Assembly (NCBI GenBank): GCA_037127315.1
Contig: JBBBDQ010001688.1
Span: forward strand, 545,001-609,000
Origin: Ascarosepion bandense
Taxonomy: Eukaryota; Mollusca; Cephalopoda; Sepiida; Sepiidae
Reading direction: 5' to 3'
DNA length: 64,000 nucleotides
In this document: piece after piece, positions 18,443 through 29,935 of the stretch
Position numbering within the stretch: the first letter of the stretch is position 1
Layout of the letters: each line of letters begins with the position of its first letter
Notes under the pieces: generated by a model
What the model was told of the DNA's origin: nothing
What the model saw: only the letters and a program-made list of their open reading frames with translations
Databases searched by the model: none
Position numbers and translations under genes: made by a program

Positions 18443-21400
18443 AAAAATACATTTCAAAAATTTGGAGGCGGGTTCCTGTCACCAAAACGATGACAAAAGT
18501 CCACATAAACATATGTCCTCAAATCCTTCAGTTTTGAATTATTAGGCGTTGTAACCCTAAACGGTTAAAGCTTTAGTAGTTACCAAAACGGAGGTTGGGA
18601 ATAATATTATATCAACAAGTACAAGACTCGCACGCTGCGTGAAGTAGATGCACTGCTAGTGAACTGCTAGCCAGTATAATCACTCTGTATTTACCACCAT
18701 GATGAATGCCAAAAGCGAATGTGACACAAGGTTAATTAAACTGGGGATTCCGAGTATTTAAGCTTGGCCAAAATATCCCTAAAACCCTGCTTAATACCAG
18801 ATCAGGCTCTTGTTTATTCACCCCAGTCTGGGTTCCTCTCCGCTTGGAGGCAGAGAGTTGATCAAGAGAGAGCTTGGATCAGGAGTATCACTCTCCTCTA
18901 GTCCAATAGTGTCCACTTATATAAGAGGATAGGAACATCGTATTCCTGTATATTTGTAGGTATATAACGTTAAGTTTAAAGAGAGCTTACGGTAGATGGT
19001 AATATGTTATCATGCATACTAGATTCCATTTGTCATTTGTGTACTTTGTAGCTGGTCTGTCCTCAACGTTTAATATGTGTAATGGTGAGTAAACTAATAA
19101 GTGTTCCGTTTAGCAATGGCAGGATAATTATATCGTGGGCTGGCAGATTGAATTTACATACGGCCACGTGAATGGTATTTATTGCGCTGCAATATTAGAT
19201 TGCGTTTCCAGACCTAAGGCAGCTGTATCATACAACCTTTGCTGCTGTTTACAGGTGCTTTGCCGAGACAGGGTCCGTGGCACTACAAGCTTTGGATCGA
19301 ACAAGACGAAGCTACACTCGTACGTTTCACCAAGAAGCACACATTATGCAGGCTGTTGGTAACGAGTCTGGTATCAGCACATATCAAGTGGCCTTAGTGT
19401 GTTGTACTTCACATATTACCGTATGGAGAGTAAAGCAGTTTCTGTACCCGTGTGACGCCGCCCTCGGATCGCTAGTCGCCTGATGGTCTTGACTCAGTAG
19501 CTGGTCTTCAAATCGTCTATTATAACAGCGCTCCCTCTTGCCCACGCTGTGAATTCTGATCCAAAGAAGGCACGCCGAATCTTGCTATCTGTATCTTTAC
19601 CACATCCAACCAGGCCGGACGCGCGCGTACATTTGGTTAACAAAAAAAAAAAATACGGCACAAAAAATAAATAAAGAAATAAATAATTTCGATAATGCCT
19701 GAATAAGTTGCGGAAAGAGTCTTTATATATATAAAAAAAAAACTTTTAAAAAATAATTAGCAAACAGAAACAGAATATAACAGTCATCGAATTTCCATTC
19801 TCACAACGGAGCGAAAGTTTTCGTTTAAGAATAATCGAAGCTTTCAATTTTCCAATTTTTAAAAAGTCTTTTCAGAGCTCTTTACCGAAACCTTACGGAA
19901 ACAACCGAAGTGGGATGTAAGGTTGGAGGCGACGGCACTAAATTCGTCTTGTCTCTTTTGCTCGGCAACAAAAATTCTTACTAGTTTATCTCTTAAGCCC
20001 GTCGGCGGCAGGCTTGTCTACGTTTCTTTACATCTTCAGCCAGGAGCTCTATGGGAGGCGACCAGTCTTCTTGGTCGTTGCCCCTAGTTGGAAACACTTT
20101 TCCCTCAGTCGTTATATCTCAACTACAACTGAACTACGCTTGGCTCTTTGTACATCTTTTAGTCAAAAGCTCTATGGAGGGGATGGTCACTGTCTCTACG
20201 GCTGGCACCAAATCGACATGATTCCCGATTGGGAACATCCCTCCCTCAGTCGTTACATCTCTGGGCCGAGAACCGACTGGACGTCGACTGCAACTGAACT
20301 CTCTCTCGGGTCTCAATTAGGAGGTGCGGGATGGACCCGGGGTGTCTATGCAAATCAAATCTTTAACCCATGAGATTACTTCCGCCTCTGTATTTTGAGG
20401 TGGGGTTATATTAATCCCTAGGTTTAACCAATGAGGTAACAATATTTTCTCTGACATAATTTCTTTTCTTCTTCCCGATTACATCATTTTTTTAGGTTTT
20501 CAAATTTTCAAATCCTTTCTCAGCAAATTCAGGAACTAAGGTTCTGACCATACTCTAACCCCATCAAAAGTTTTGACAGTCTTGTTTTGACTACCGCTAT
20601 TTGTTACTTCCACCGGCCGAAAAAACCCAAGACTTCTGAATAATTTTTTAATAAACAATGAAAAAATATATTTTTCCTTTCTATTCTCTTCGATTTCCAG
20701 CTTTTTTTTTCAGATTTTACAAGTTTGTAATAAGTATTCTTTTTTTTTTAATTTAAATTATGTTACGATTTCCAAGAATACCAAAAATATTTTTTTTCGC
20801 TACGTTGAATTAAACTTAGGATTACATTTCTTTCTTTCGATTTCTTTTTCCCATGCAATATTACAAAGCAATCTTAAACAAAGCAATTACGTTTTACATA
20901 AGTATCTTAAGCAGGGCAATTACGGTTTACACCCGTATTATTTACAACTTGTGCAAAGTCTTTTGAAATCTGATCACTCACTATAGGTGAACTTTTGCCG
21001 ATAGCTTATTGAACAAAGTGTCGATTCGTTATTTACCTCTACAGTCTTGTTTACGGATAAGACAAAATTTGAAAGAGATGTAATAACAAATTTTGCACAA
21101 TCGGAATTGTATTGGAATCGCCATGGTATAATGCAGACTAGACACCAGCATCCGTTTACGGTAAATATGTGGCCAAGAATTGTACATAACTGTCTGGTAC
21201 ATGAATATATGTTCTCCTGGCATGTCTTACAGGAGTTGTCTACAGATACTTTATTTCGAACACATTTCCTGACCTGCTAAAATGAAAACGCATATGATTA
21301 ATGTATAATGGTTCTTCAGCAAATTTAACCACGTTGTTCGCGAGGTACTGACTGACATCCACCATGAATGTTGGATAAGTAAGAGACGACTGTTTCCATG

Positions 21401-21682
21401 GCCTGAACGTGCGCGCAATCTCAATCTTTCAGATTTTTTATCTGTGGGGCCATTTAAAAGAATTGGTTTATGCAGCTGGCCTCAGTTATTGCAGGGACGC
21501 ATTATCAAAGTGTCATGGGAGCCTGTTAAACTGTTTGACACTGTTTAGAAGGACATTTGGAACATTTGCTATGAGTTTCTGTGTTGATTACCTTTCGGAC
21601 ATATGATTATAAGGACATTTTACCTTGTTTTTGGTGTCGTGAACCCGCCCATAATGTTTGTAAAAGTATTTTGAGAAATAAA

Positions 21683-21690
<8 letters not shown>
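18441..21690 (+). pseudogene. IS630-Tc1-mariner-type transposon, copy 1, split by an LTR insertion
   Basis: The left end (18441 on) resembles that of copy 2 (36893 on), for example TTCCTGTCACCAAAACGATG. The N-terminal part (19135-19450) has SYTRTFHQEAHIMQAV and HITVWRVKQFLYPC, a helix-turn-helix. After the 1,481-bp insertion the catalytic part resumes: LFTDKTKFERDVITNF with the first catalytic Asp at 21056-21058, TRHQHPFTVNMWPRIVHNC, then FYLWGHLKELVYAAGLSYC near 21430-21490, which follows the third catalytic position. Frameshifts, and loss of the segment around the second catalytic Asp, make it inactive. The right end (GTTTGTAAAAGTATTTT, 21656-21674) matches the inverted end of copy 2. Confidence 0.75.
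19451..20931. mobile_element. Solo LTR, 1,481 bp, with 4-bp target duplication
   Basis: It begins TGTGACGCCGCCC and ends GGTTTACA, i.e. TG...CA. It is bounded by CCCG at 19447-19450 and at 20932-20935. Removing it restores collinearity with copy 2 of the transposon (CCCGTAT-ATTT-CAAC...TCTGATCAC), which defines its ends independently. No internal polymerase sequence is present. It contains AATAAA near 19667 and an imperfect internal duplication (20030-20290, both halves with CATCTT, AGCTCTATGG and ACTGAACT). A Ty3-type or BEL-type LTR is likely from TG/CA and the 4-bp duplication; the family is not identified. Confidence 0.7.
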
Positions 21691-21748
<58 letters not shown>

Positions 21749-21877
21749 GGTAACACCCTAAAATTTCCTTTCTTTGATTCCATGCGCCTATGGCTTAGGG
21801 GTTAGCGACTTCAACTGACACCAAGTCGCTCAAGTTTCGATCCTGACAAGAAGAAAGAGAATGTATAGCCACAGTGA

Positions 21878-21932
<55 letters not shown>

Positions 21933-22177
21933 TACCATCAAATAACGATAATGATTATGTTCGCCGATGATGCAGGGTTAGTCTCACTCGTTGAAGTGGC
22001 CATACGATCTTGGAAAATTGCAATTTTTTTATATATAATATATATATATATGAGCTCTGTAAATAAATAGTTTTAATTACATTGAAACCTCTGGCTGTAT
22101 CAGTTTCAATATTTAATTTTTGATAATTAATATTTATAAAATCTCCTCTGGCATTTTACCATCAAGCTGCTTTCTTT

Positions 22178-22213
<36 letters not shown>
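21679..22213 (+). repeat. (CT)n, (TA)n microsatellites and short spacers
   Basis: (CT)n at 21683-21718, (TA)n at 21719-21746, 21881-21928 and 22179-22213. Short unrecognised spacers lie between. No gene is seen. Confidence 0.9.
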
Positions 22214-22217
<4 letters not shown>

Positions 22218-22730
22218 CATATCACCCGAAGCAAGGCATGTTACTGTCACTGTTTAGCAGGAGTTATATAGAAGGAATGTTATGAGAAAGAGTGACAGGT
22301 TATAGGAGATTTCAGGAAGTGGGTAAGAGAAGGATGAGAATACTGATGAAAGGGGACGAAGAAAGGAGCATGAGAGAGAGGATGCAGTTTATAGGAGATG
22401 ACTATTGACTTTACATTTAAATTCTTGGAGATTGTAGCTGTCGGGGAAGCAAATAAATGGAAGGGAATTCCACAGGCGAGAAGTGCGAGAAAAGAAGCTG
22501 TTGAAGTAGAATTTGTATTTACATTTGATTGGTTTCACAGTAAAAGGGTGGGACCTATTTGCTAATCTTGTGACTCGAGTAAATTCATATATAGGGGGCA
22601 CCAGTGAGATAAGTTCATTGGAGCAGAATCCATTTTGTTCATCTTGTTTTGGAAAAATGTGAATATTGCTCTCTGCCTCGAGAGCAAAGATTTCCTTGTT
22701 AATGCAAAATTGTTGTAGGATAAATAAATG
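22214..22730 (-). pseudogene. LINE-A ORF2 C-terminus and 3' UTR
   Basis: Minus-strand translation contains NGFCSNELISLVPPIYEFTR, VTRLANRSHPFTVKPIKC, then FFSRTSRLWNSLPF and DSYNLQEFKCKVNSHLL, ending just above 22400. The 3' UTR runs down to the terminus GGGTGATATGATTATA at 22214, against a (TA)n tract. This is the C-terminal domain of a Jockey/CR1-like LINE; upstream domains are missing, as expected of 5' truncation. Its UTR includes TATTCTCATCCTTCTCTTAC, which matters for the origin of the 134-bp satellite. Confidence 0.75.
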
Positions 22731-22950
22731 AGAGGGAGAAGAGAGAAAAAAGAAATAAAAAAAGAAGAGAGAGAGAGAGAGAAAGAGAAAGAAAACTGAC
22801 GGAGGCTGAGAAAAAAGAAATAGAAAGGAGAGATAAAAGAGAAAGAAAAAGAGGTGGAAAGAAAAAGACGATAAAGAAAAGATAGAGGGAAAGGAAAGAA
22901 AATGAGGGTAAAGAGAGAAATAAATAAAAAAGAAATACACAGGAAAGAAA
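22731..22950. repeat. Purine-rich low-complexity tract
   Basis: GA/GAAA-rich on the plus strand. Phe/Ser-rich minus-strand frames here are composition products. Confidence 0.85.
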
Positions 22951-23224
22951 TCAATCAGTCTGTTAAATGTCATACGTGAGACATGGCTGATTGGACAGAA
23001 GATTTTCATGCAGAAGATTGCCATTACTTTCTGTGGTAGACTTGTTGACAATCAAGGCTATAAACCCAATCCGTTTTATTATTTAACCCGTATCTAGAGG
23101 GAAGAGACGGATTAATGCATTTTCTGAGGGAATTTGCGCGTAAGTAAACGCAACGAATTCAATTGGAATTTAACCCAGCTCTCCGATTTCTCGTTCTGAT
23201 ATCCACTGCACCACAACGCACATC
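22951..23224 (-). mobile_element. SINE-A, internally deleted
   Basis: Same family as 11391-11698. The minus-strand head GTGCGTTGTGGTGCAGTGG is present and the B box is altered. About 25 bp including the hairpin near the tail are missing. Confidence 0.8.
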
Positions 23225-23485
23225 CAGAAAGAAATAGAGGTCTAGAAAAATTAAGAGAAAATAGAGAGGGGAAAGAAAGAGAAAAAGAAGAAAGAAAGAG
23301 AGAAAAAGGAAAGGAAAAGGTGAAGAAAAGAGAGAGACTATACATGAAAGAGAGGGGAAGGAAAGACTAAGAAGGCAAAGATAAAGAGAAAACACTGAAT
23401 AGGAAACCGACTCCATTATCAAGATAGAAGAAAAAGAGAAAGACAGAGGAAAGTGAAAGAAAGAAAGAAAGAAAGAAAGAAAACT
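23225..23485. repeat. Purine-rich low-complexity tract
   Basis: GA/GAAA-rich, ending in a (GAAA)n run at 23456-23481. Confidence 0.85.
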
Positions 23486-23560
23486 TTGCTTGAAGCATTG
23501 TCTCTAATTTCCCAGAAATAATTTCATGGCATTATATATAAATAGTGGGATCTTTGTATG

Positions 23561-24140
23561 CGTGTATATGCGTGTATATGTGTGTATATGCGTGTATATG
23601 TGTGTATATGTGTGTATATGCGTGTATATGCGTGTATATGTGTGTATATGCGTGTATATGTGTGTATATGCGTGTATATGTGTGTATATGTGTGTATATG
23701 CGTGTATATGTGTGTATATGCGCGTATATGCGTGTATATGTGTGTATATGCGTGTATATGTGTGTATATGCGTGTATATGTGTGTATATGTGTGTATATG
23801 CGTGTATACGTGTGTATATGCGTATATATGTGTGTATATGCGTGTATATGTGTGTATATGCGTGTATATGCGTGTATATGTGTGTATATGCGTGTATATG
23901 TGTGTATATGTGTGTATATGCGTGTATATGTGTGTATATGTGTGTATATGCGTGTATATGCGTGTATATGTGTGTATATGCGTGTATATGTATGTATATG
24001 CGTGTATAGGTGTGTATATGTGTGTATATGTGTGTATATGCGTGTATATGTATGTATATGCGTGTATATGTGTGTATATGTGTGTATATGCGTGTATATG
24101 TATGTATATGCGTGTATATGTGTGTATATGTGTGTATACG
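23561..24140 (+). repeat. 10-bp minisatellite, 58 units
   Basis: Perfect 10-bp register of YGTGTATATG. Units differ almost only at the first base (C or T), with rare variants (CGCG..., CGTATATATG, TATGTATATG, ...TACG, ...TAGG). The unit contains no stop in any plus frame, which explains the long Cys-Val-Tyr frames here. A unit of 10 bp is close to one helical turn. Confidence 0.95.
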
Positions 24141-24398
24141 GAACAATTTTCAAACGTCTTTCTTAATCCTTCTTATTCTTATCTCGAAATAATTTAACTT
24201 TTGGTTAAAACGAGAAAAAAATGACGTCATTACTTTTCCTTTCATATATTTTTCTGGAAATTTAGAAAATCAAAGAAAAAAAATTCTTGTTAATAATCCA
24301 CGTCATGACGTGAAGTTTTACTTTAGGGAAGACAGAGAAACATCTTCTGATTTTGTCGTTTATTAGAAGAGTTTGTTTTATAGGGAATAATGAAAAAT

Positions 24399-24650
24399 GT
24401 CAGTCAGTCATTTAAGTGCCACACGTGATACACGCTTGAGTGATTATGTCTCTTTTATGTCTCTGACTGAGCAGAAGATTTTCTCGCAGTAGGTTGCTAT
24501 TACTTTCTGCAGTAGACTGGTTGCTATAGAACCAAAGCTGTCCTGTTAGTTAATCTATAGCTGGGGGAAGAAGAGATGGGTTCATGCCTTTTCCAAGTGC
24601 ATTTGTGCGTAAGTAAATGCAGTAGATGCAAGTGAAATTCGAACACAGCT
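24399..24650 (-). mobile_element. SINE-A, 5'-truncated
   Basis: Body and ACTG tail match the family. The copy stops within the tRNA-like head just after the B box (AGCTGTGTTCGAATTTC on the minus strand). Confidence 0.8.
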
Positions 24651-24943
24651 GAGAAAGATAAAAATATTTCTTTATGCCAGTGAATGTTTGAAAAACTCAT
24701 CATAGATTACATCTCCTATGTGTAAGTAAACACTATTTGATTAACTCTAAAGTTGTGATCAAAATACTAAGCTGGTTACCATTTTAGTGTAGAAAATGAC
24801 TTCATTTTAATAAAAATTACTTCAATTATAAATACCATAAAAATTACATATTTTTCAAAGTCAAAAATTACGAAGTAAGAATTAAATAGTAATTAATAAC
24901 AATTTTTTTGTGTGAAACAAAGAAAAGTGTGTTTAATGTAATA

Positions 24944-25249
24944 TCAGTCAGTCAGTTGAGTGCCATACGGGATACACGCTTTGGGCGATCATGTCTCGAA
25001 AGAGACATGACTGACTGGGCAGAGGATTATCCCGCAGTAAGTTGCCATTTTTTTGCAGTAGACTGGTTGCCAGCCAAGGATATAGAACCCAATCCGTCCT
25101 ATTATCTAACCCATAACTGGAGGGAAGTGACGGATTAATACCTTTCCCAAGGGTAGTTGTGCGTAAGTGAATGCCAGGAATTCAACTGGAATTCGAACTC
25201 GGCTCCTCGATTTGTCGTTCCGAGTCGATATCCACTGCACCACAAATCA
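24944..25249 (-). mobile_element. SINE-A, near full length
   Basis: B box GAGTTCGAATTCCAGTTGAA, A box GTGGTGCAGTGG, the GAGACATGA hairpin and the GGCACTCAACTGACTGACTG tail are all present on the minus strand. Confidence 0.9.
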
Positions 25250-26379
25250 CTCCTCCTATATGATTGTAAATACTGAACAATCTTCAGACAGATGATGAAG
25301 TGACATAAAGCAACAGAAATATGTTTCTACAGGAGGATGCTGAGAATAACATAGACTGAACATGGGAGCAACGACAGAGTTTTAAAGAAACAGGAGAGAG
25401 AGAGAATTGAAAATATCTATGGAGTATAAAGAGGAAAAGAGACTTAAAAAAATTTTGGCACCTATATGTCAGATTGAAATCAATGGTGACCCAGGAAAGC
25501 AACGCGTTAACTACTTAGCGACGTTGAGTAGCGACGGCAGAGCAAAGGTTTAACAAGTTTAACAAAAAGACAACATTTTATTTATAGCTAAAAAGTACAG
25601 GAATTTGTGGAGAGCCATGATCACCAACGTGATAAAGGGTCACGGGGCTTAGAATTCGAATACGACTCTCTGATTCCGCCACATTGACTACTATATATAT
25701 ATATATATATATAAAGAGAGAGAGAGAGAGAGAGAGAAAGAAGGGGGAGAAGGAGAGAGAAAGAAAAATATTTTTGGCTAACCTGCATTCGCAAAAATAA
25801 AAGACACCCCTTCAAAGGAGAAATTTTTGTAGTTTTTAAAAAGATTAAATTCAGTAACAATGTATTTGTTTTTTATCAGTTTTTCTACGACCAGAAAGAA
25901 TGTTCAAATTTGAATTCGTCTGCCCAGTATATCTTGCTAAATTATGATTATTTTCTATGAGATACAGTATACTTTGTTTACAGCATTAACCCCTCTGTAG
26001 ATCTTTTGAGATTACCGAAATTTTCAATTAACTTAAATGTTAATACAAGTTCTAAATGTTAAATCGACGTTGTAAACAAAACACTGTAGCGGTATCTGTT
26101 TAAAGGAGATAAAAAAAATTATGCCATTGCACAGTATTTTCGTAGTTTGTTTTCTTTCTTTTTTTTTTTCATTTTGAAGTCATTTGCGCAAAATAGCAAA
26201 ATCAATGCAGCTAAGTATTGAAGTTGGGACACAAATTGGAATTTTATTCAAAGGCTTCTAACAAAGACAAAATTTGTTAAGAAGCTGAAGAATTTTAGAC
26301 ATAGGTTATAATATTCGGTTCAAAGCTAATTAGAAACTGATGCAAATGTTGAGAGAAAAATAGGTAGAGTACCAGAAGT
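25250..26379. other. AT-rich spacer with a LINE-B end and microsatellites
   Basis: At 25590-25652 the plus strand reads WRAMITNVIKGHG and stop, a LINE-B C-terminus. (TA)n and (GA)n follow at 25693-25737. The remaining ~600 bp are AT-rich with no supported gene. Confidence 0.6.
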
Positions 26380-26720
26380 GAAACGAGTTGTTTATTGGGA
26401 GCAAAAGAAATAGGAGAACTGCTCCAAAGCTGAGCTTAATTTTTCTTGACAGCAACCAGTGTCGCTTTCAACTATGAAAAGCCGACTTCGGTCAGCAGGG
26501 CTCCGTGGGTACAAAACTATCAAGAAACAGAAGGTGATTAAACAGAAATAAAAACAAAAATTTCATGAGAACTGGACATTGAAAGAGTGTCAAAATATGG
26601 ACAGACGAATCGAAATTTGAATGTTTGGGCAGTAAGAATAAAGTCTATGTAAATATTCATCTCTGCTCTGAAATGTATCATAATGTAAAAAGGTGCAAAC
26701 AACCAATGTTACGGAAAGTT
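26380..26720 (+). pseudogene. Tc1-like transposase remnant
   Basis: Translated in pieces: VSLSTMKSRLRSAGLRGYKT (the second helix-turn-helix of Tc1 transposases), then KQKFHENWTLKE, then WTDESKFECLGS with the first catalytic Asp at 26604-26606, then KVYVNIH. The later catalytic residues are missing. Stops and frame changes are present throughout. Confidence 0.7.
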
Positions 26721-26779
26721 CCGGAGATTAAGAAAATGGAAGTAATAACCGACGTATTTAATTCATTTGTTCGAACATT

Positions 26780-27290
26780 ATTTTCAATCGATACTTCCTA
26801 ACAAAATTTCTCATAAATATTCAGATAGATTTATCTCTATAAATATACTGTTTAATTACAGATAGAATATCTACTCAAATACGAATATCAATAAAGAATA
26901 TCATTATAAAAAATAAATTAAATATGTCGGCTGTTAATTCAATTTCGTTATCTTCGAAACTTTCCGTCTGTTTACATTTGTTTACATAACGATATATTTC
27001 AGGGAAGAAATTGGAAAATTTTATGTTTGTAAGGTGTGATCTGGCTTTCTTTAAGTCTGTAAAATCATCGTGATCGAGTGGTCTAAGACGCATCAGATCA
27101 ATTGATGGTTTCCTCTATGTTAGGGGCGAAGCAGATTCGAATCCTGCCGAATGAGACACATTTCTTAACAAAATTTCTCATAAATATTCTTATCGATTAA
27201 GTTATATTTATAAATATTCTGTTTAATTAAAAACAGAATATCTACTCAAATACGAGTATCAATTAAAAATAATGTCCAAAAAAACTAATT
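26780..27290 (+). repeat. AT-rich dispersed repeat, two copies around a tRNA-Leu-like sequence
   Basis: AAAATTTCTCATAAATATTC occurs at about 26802 and 27168. AATATCTACTCAAATACGA occurs at 26865 and 27236. Between them is the tRNA-like unit at 27065-27153. The arrangement suggests a SINE whose body is this AT-rich sequence, in tandem or partly duplicated. Confidence 0.6.
27065..27153 (+). repeat. tRNA-Leu-like sequence, second copy
   Basis: CGAGTGGTCTAAGACG (A-box region) and GATTCGAATCCTGCC (B-box region), spaced as in 12676-12766. The acceptor ends no longer pair fully. Confidence 0.6.
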
Positions 27291-27324
27291 GTGTTAATTC
27301 TATTTCGTGAATCTCCGGGACTGT

Positions 27325-27327
<3 letters not shown>

Positions 27328-27373
<46 letters not shown>

Positions 27374-27850
27374 CATATATATATATATATATATATATAA
27401 TCATATATATATATATATAAAATCTCTATTTCCGATATTGGGGAAATGAGTCGTCTGATAAGATCTACTAATGTTTGAGACTAAAAACTACAATTGTACC
27501 AAGTTAGAGCAAATTCTGCAGCAAGAACCTCGATAAAAGACTGAAATCATGATCTTGATAAGACCTGATGGATTTTCGATATTAGGGGAAAATCGGGAAA
27601 AATAAGTAACCCATGACTTGACCGGAAGTCTAAATATTTGTGTGAAGTTTGGTGAGAATCGGATAAAAATAGTGGATTTGTATAAAGGACATGCATACAG
27701 ACAGACACGCACACACACGAAAATATCTTGCTTTATATGACGGCCATGACTGGGTTCTCCTACTTGCCTGACAGAGTCCTGTTGCCAGACAAAAGGTCTT
27801 CTAGTAGCTAATCTCTTAACACGGAACAGCACTACTTTCTCAAGGTACTT
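27328..27850. repeat. (TA)n tract and a repeat-like element
   Basis: (TA)n with TCA interruptions at 27328-27418. Downstream, GTGTGAAGTTTGGTGAGAAT followed by CAGACAGACACGCACACACA resembles a motif scattered in many invertebrate genomes. No gene is seen. Confidence 0.5.
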
Positions 27851-28099
27851 TATATAATCCTTCGTGTTGAATCCGAGGCTCTATAAGAAGATGAATGAAG
27901 GCATGACGTCTCCATCACTAGTGAACACTCTAAACACCTTCATAATCATCATTAGACTCATCTAACTCTTTCTGAATCCTCTTCGCTTTCCTTAGACGGA
28001 CATCCAGACAGAGTGAAACGTGAGTATTAGAGTTCCCAGCGTGAATTCCAAGCAGTACAGCATACTTTTTCTACATTTCTGTCGAAGGGAATCATTTCA
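27851..28099. other. Spacer; no gene seen
   Basis: No supported feature. Confidence 0.5.
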
Positions 28100-28513
28100 A
28101 GGTGTTTCTTTTCTCACGGATATATGTGTTCGATTTATATAACCCTATGTGTTCGATTTCATCCATGGAAAATCCCAAAGATGAAAAAATGTATATCGGA
28201 AACACCATGAACGTATTCAAAATGCGCTTTTATAATCACCTCTCATCCTTTAAGAACAAAGAAAAACAAAATACGACGTCTCTTTCCAAACACTTTTGGA
28301 AGTTAAAAAACGAAAGTTAAAACTCCTAAAGTTAAATGGAAAATTCTCAAACAAGCAAGAACAGTTGAATCAATAAAGGAACCATGTTTCCTTCGTCTTC
28401 AAGAAAAAATTGAAATCATTAAATACATAAATAGTGACAAGCTTTTAAACCAGAGGCATGAAACCACAGTAAACTGCAAACACGTTAAAGAACTAACCTT
28501 GCAATCATGCTGA
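28100..28513 (+). pseudogene. PLE-3: Penelope-like GIY-YIG endonuclease end
   Basis: KMYIGNTMNVFKMRFYNHLS, then SFKNKEKQN and SLSKHFWKLKNES, match the GIY-YIG endonuclease domain of Penelope-like elements; the YIG triplet is at 28192-28200. A one-base shift near 28318 leads into VKWKILKQARTVES, FLRLQEKIEIIKYINSDKLL, then NQRHE and CKHVKELTLQSC with a stop near 28511-28513, the usual Cys/His-bearing end of this domain. The reverse transcriptase is missing (5' truncation). The copy is followed, 475 bp downstream, by a hammerhead fold at 28988-29044. Confidence 0.8.
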
Positions 28514-28987
28514 AAAATACTGCACAAGCCAAAGCTAGGACGCCTCCCCAGAGAAGATAAACCTTTATAGTACTAACAACCCTCTCATATCAAAATTTAC
28601 CTATTACGTACCACGAAATATAATCAAATCTAATTTAAAATTTAAAAAAAAAATTAATTTCTTAAATATACAAAATTAGATTTATTACAAAACTGTGCTT
28701 AAATACAAAATATTCTATAGTTGTAAAAATAAACAAGATAGGTCCAATTTCATCCCTTCCCACCCTTTACACCTCCCTATTCTCTCCCTCTAATAAGACC
28801 AAAGTATAAAGGCTAGCCAGGGTCATAAAACACACTTTCAGGAATCAACTATATCCCCTACCTACCCCACTTTCTTCAAAATTCTAACCGACAATCTACA
28901 AGCTTTATTCCCTTATCACTAACCCCCGCCAACATCCCACACACAACTCTCAAATATAAGAAAAGAGGTCTTCCATTCCTTTCCACA
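28514..28987 (+). other. PLE-3 3' untranslated region
   Basis: Between the endonuclease stop and the hammerhead. AT-rich, then C-rich (28755-28960). No frame is supported. Confidence 0.55.
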
Positions 28988-29044
28988 CCACCTGATGAGA
29001 TATTGGAAGTCCAATGTTGAAACAAAATGTACAATTTTTAGTGG
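28988..29044 (+). ncRNA. Type I hammerhead ribozyme fold (PLE-3 terminal repeat)
   Basis: Stem I: CCAC (28988-28991) with GTGG (29041-29044). Core CTGATGAG at 28992-28999. Stem II: 28999-29006 with 29011-29018, 8 pairs including two G-U, loop AAGT. GAAAC at 29019-29023. Stem III: AAAAT (29024-29028) with ATTTT (29034-29038), plus A29022-T29039. The predicted cleavage base is A29040. One flaw: the usual C15.2-G16.2 pair is lost (C29023 unpaired). Hammerheads are known in the terminal repeats of Penelope-like elements, and this one lies downstream of a PLE endonuclease. The one-pair defect leaves activity uncertain. Confidence 0.7.
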
Positions 29045-29181
29045 ATATATATTTTTAAAAAATTGTACATTTTTATAAAATATAATTTATAATAAATATT
29101 CACAGCTCTATATTATATATCGAGCACTGTTTTAAATTAATGTTTTGGACGTTGTAAAACTTTCCGCGTTCCTTATTCACT

Positions 29182-29185
<4 letters not shown>

Positions 29186-29271
<86 letters not shown>

Positions 29272-29280
29272 AAGAGAGAA
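29186..29280 (+). repeat. (TA)n-(GA)n microsatellite
   Basis: About 17 TA units, then about 28 GA units with AAAG interruptions. Confidence 0.95.
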
Positions 29281-29935
29281 GAAAACTCAATACATAATTA
29301 AACGGTTATAAGTCTAGAATTAAATTCGGCAGTTGTAAAAACTACATACTGTTTTTTCAAACCCGAAAGATCAAATGTTACATTTAACTCAAAATATTCA
29401 AAACTTTTTTGCACAGAGAGAAAATAAAATTAGGTGAAGGGTAGAGGTGTATAGAGTTAAAGATTGGAACAACAGATACCGAAAATGTCGCAAAAGTAAA
29501 GAACCCATTCACCAAATCCCGCCAAAACAAAAAATTTTACATGATAACAATATACAAGAACAAAGAAGAGAAAAGATATAGTCATACAAAAATAAGCACA
29601 CACAAACATATAATTACAAGAGGCCATATATGCACGCAATAATAACACAAAAGTAAAAATAAACAACTAAATAAGATATACAAATAAAAGCGGAAAATAA
29701 CGACAAAGGTCGATAGAATAAAATTACAGTCACAAATAATTAGCAATCACGAAATATTTAAAAGTTAAAATTAATAATTAAAAATTCACAAGGAAAAATA
29801 TTTTACAAAAAGTAAAATGATACATAAAAATGATCAAAAATTAAAGAAAAAAAATTAAAAACAAAACATAAATGAAAACTCATAAAAAATTACAAGTAAA
29901 AGTAAAGAAATCTTTGTAGTAAAAAAAGGTATTTT
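29281..29935. other. A-rich spacer; no gene seen
   Basis: Very A-rich plus strand, especially 29640-29930. No supported frame. Confidence 0.6.

Noticed and set aside
23524..24197. Six overlapping frames of 150-223 codons made of Cys-Val-Tyr-Ile or Thr-His-Ile repeats
   Set aside because: The 10-bp minisatellite has no stop in several frames; there is no other coding evidence.
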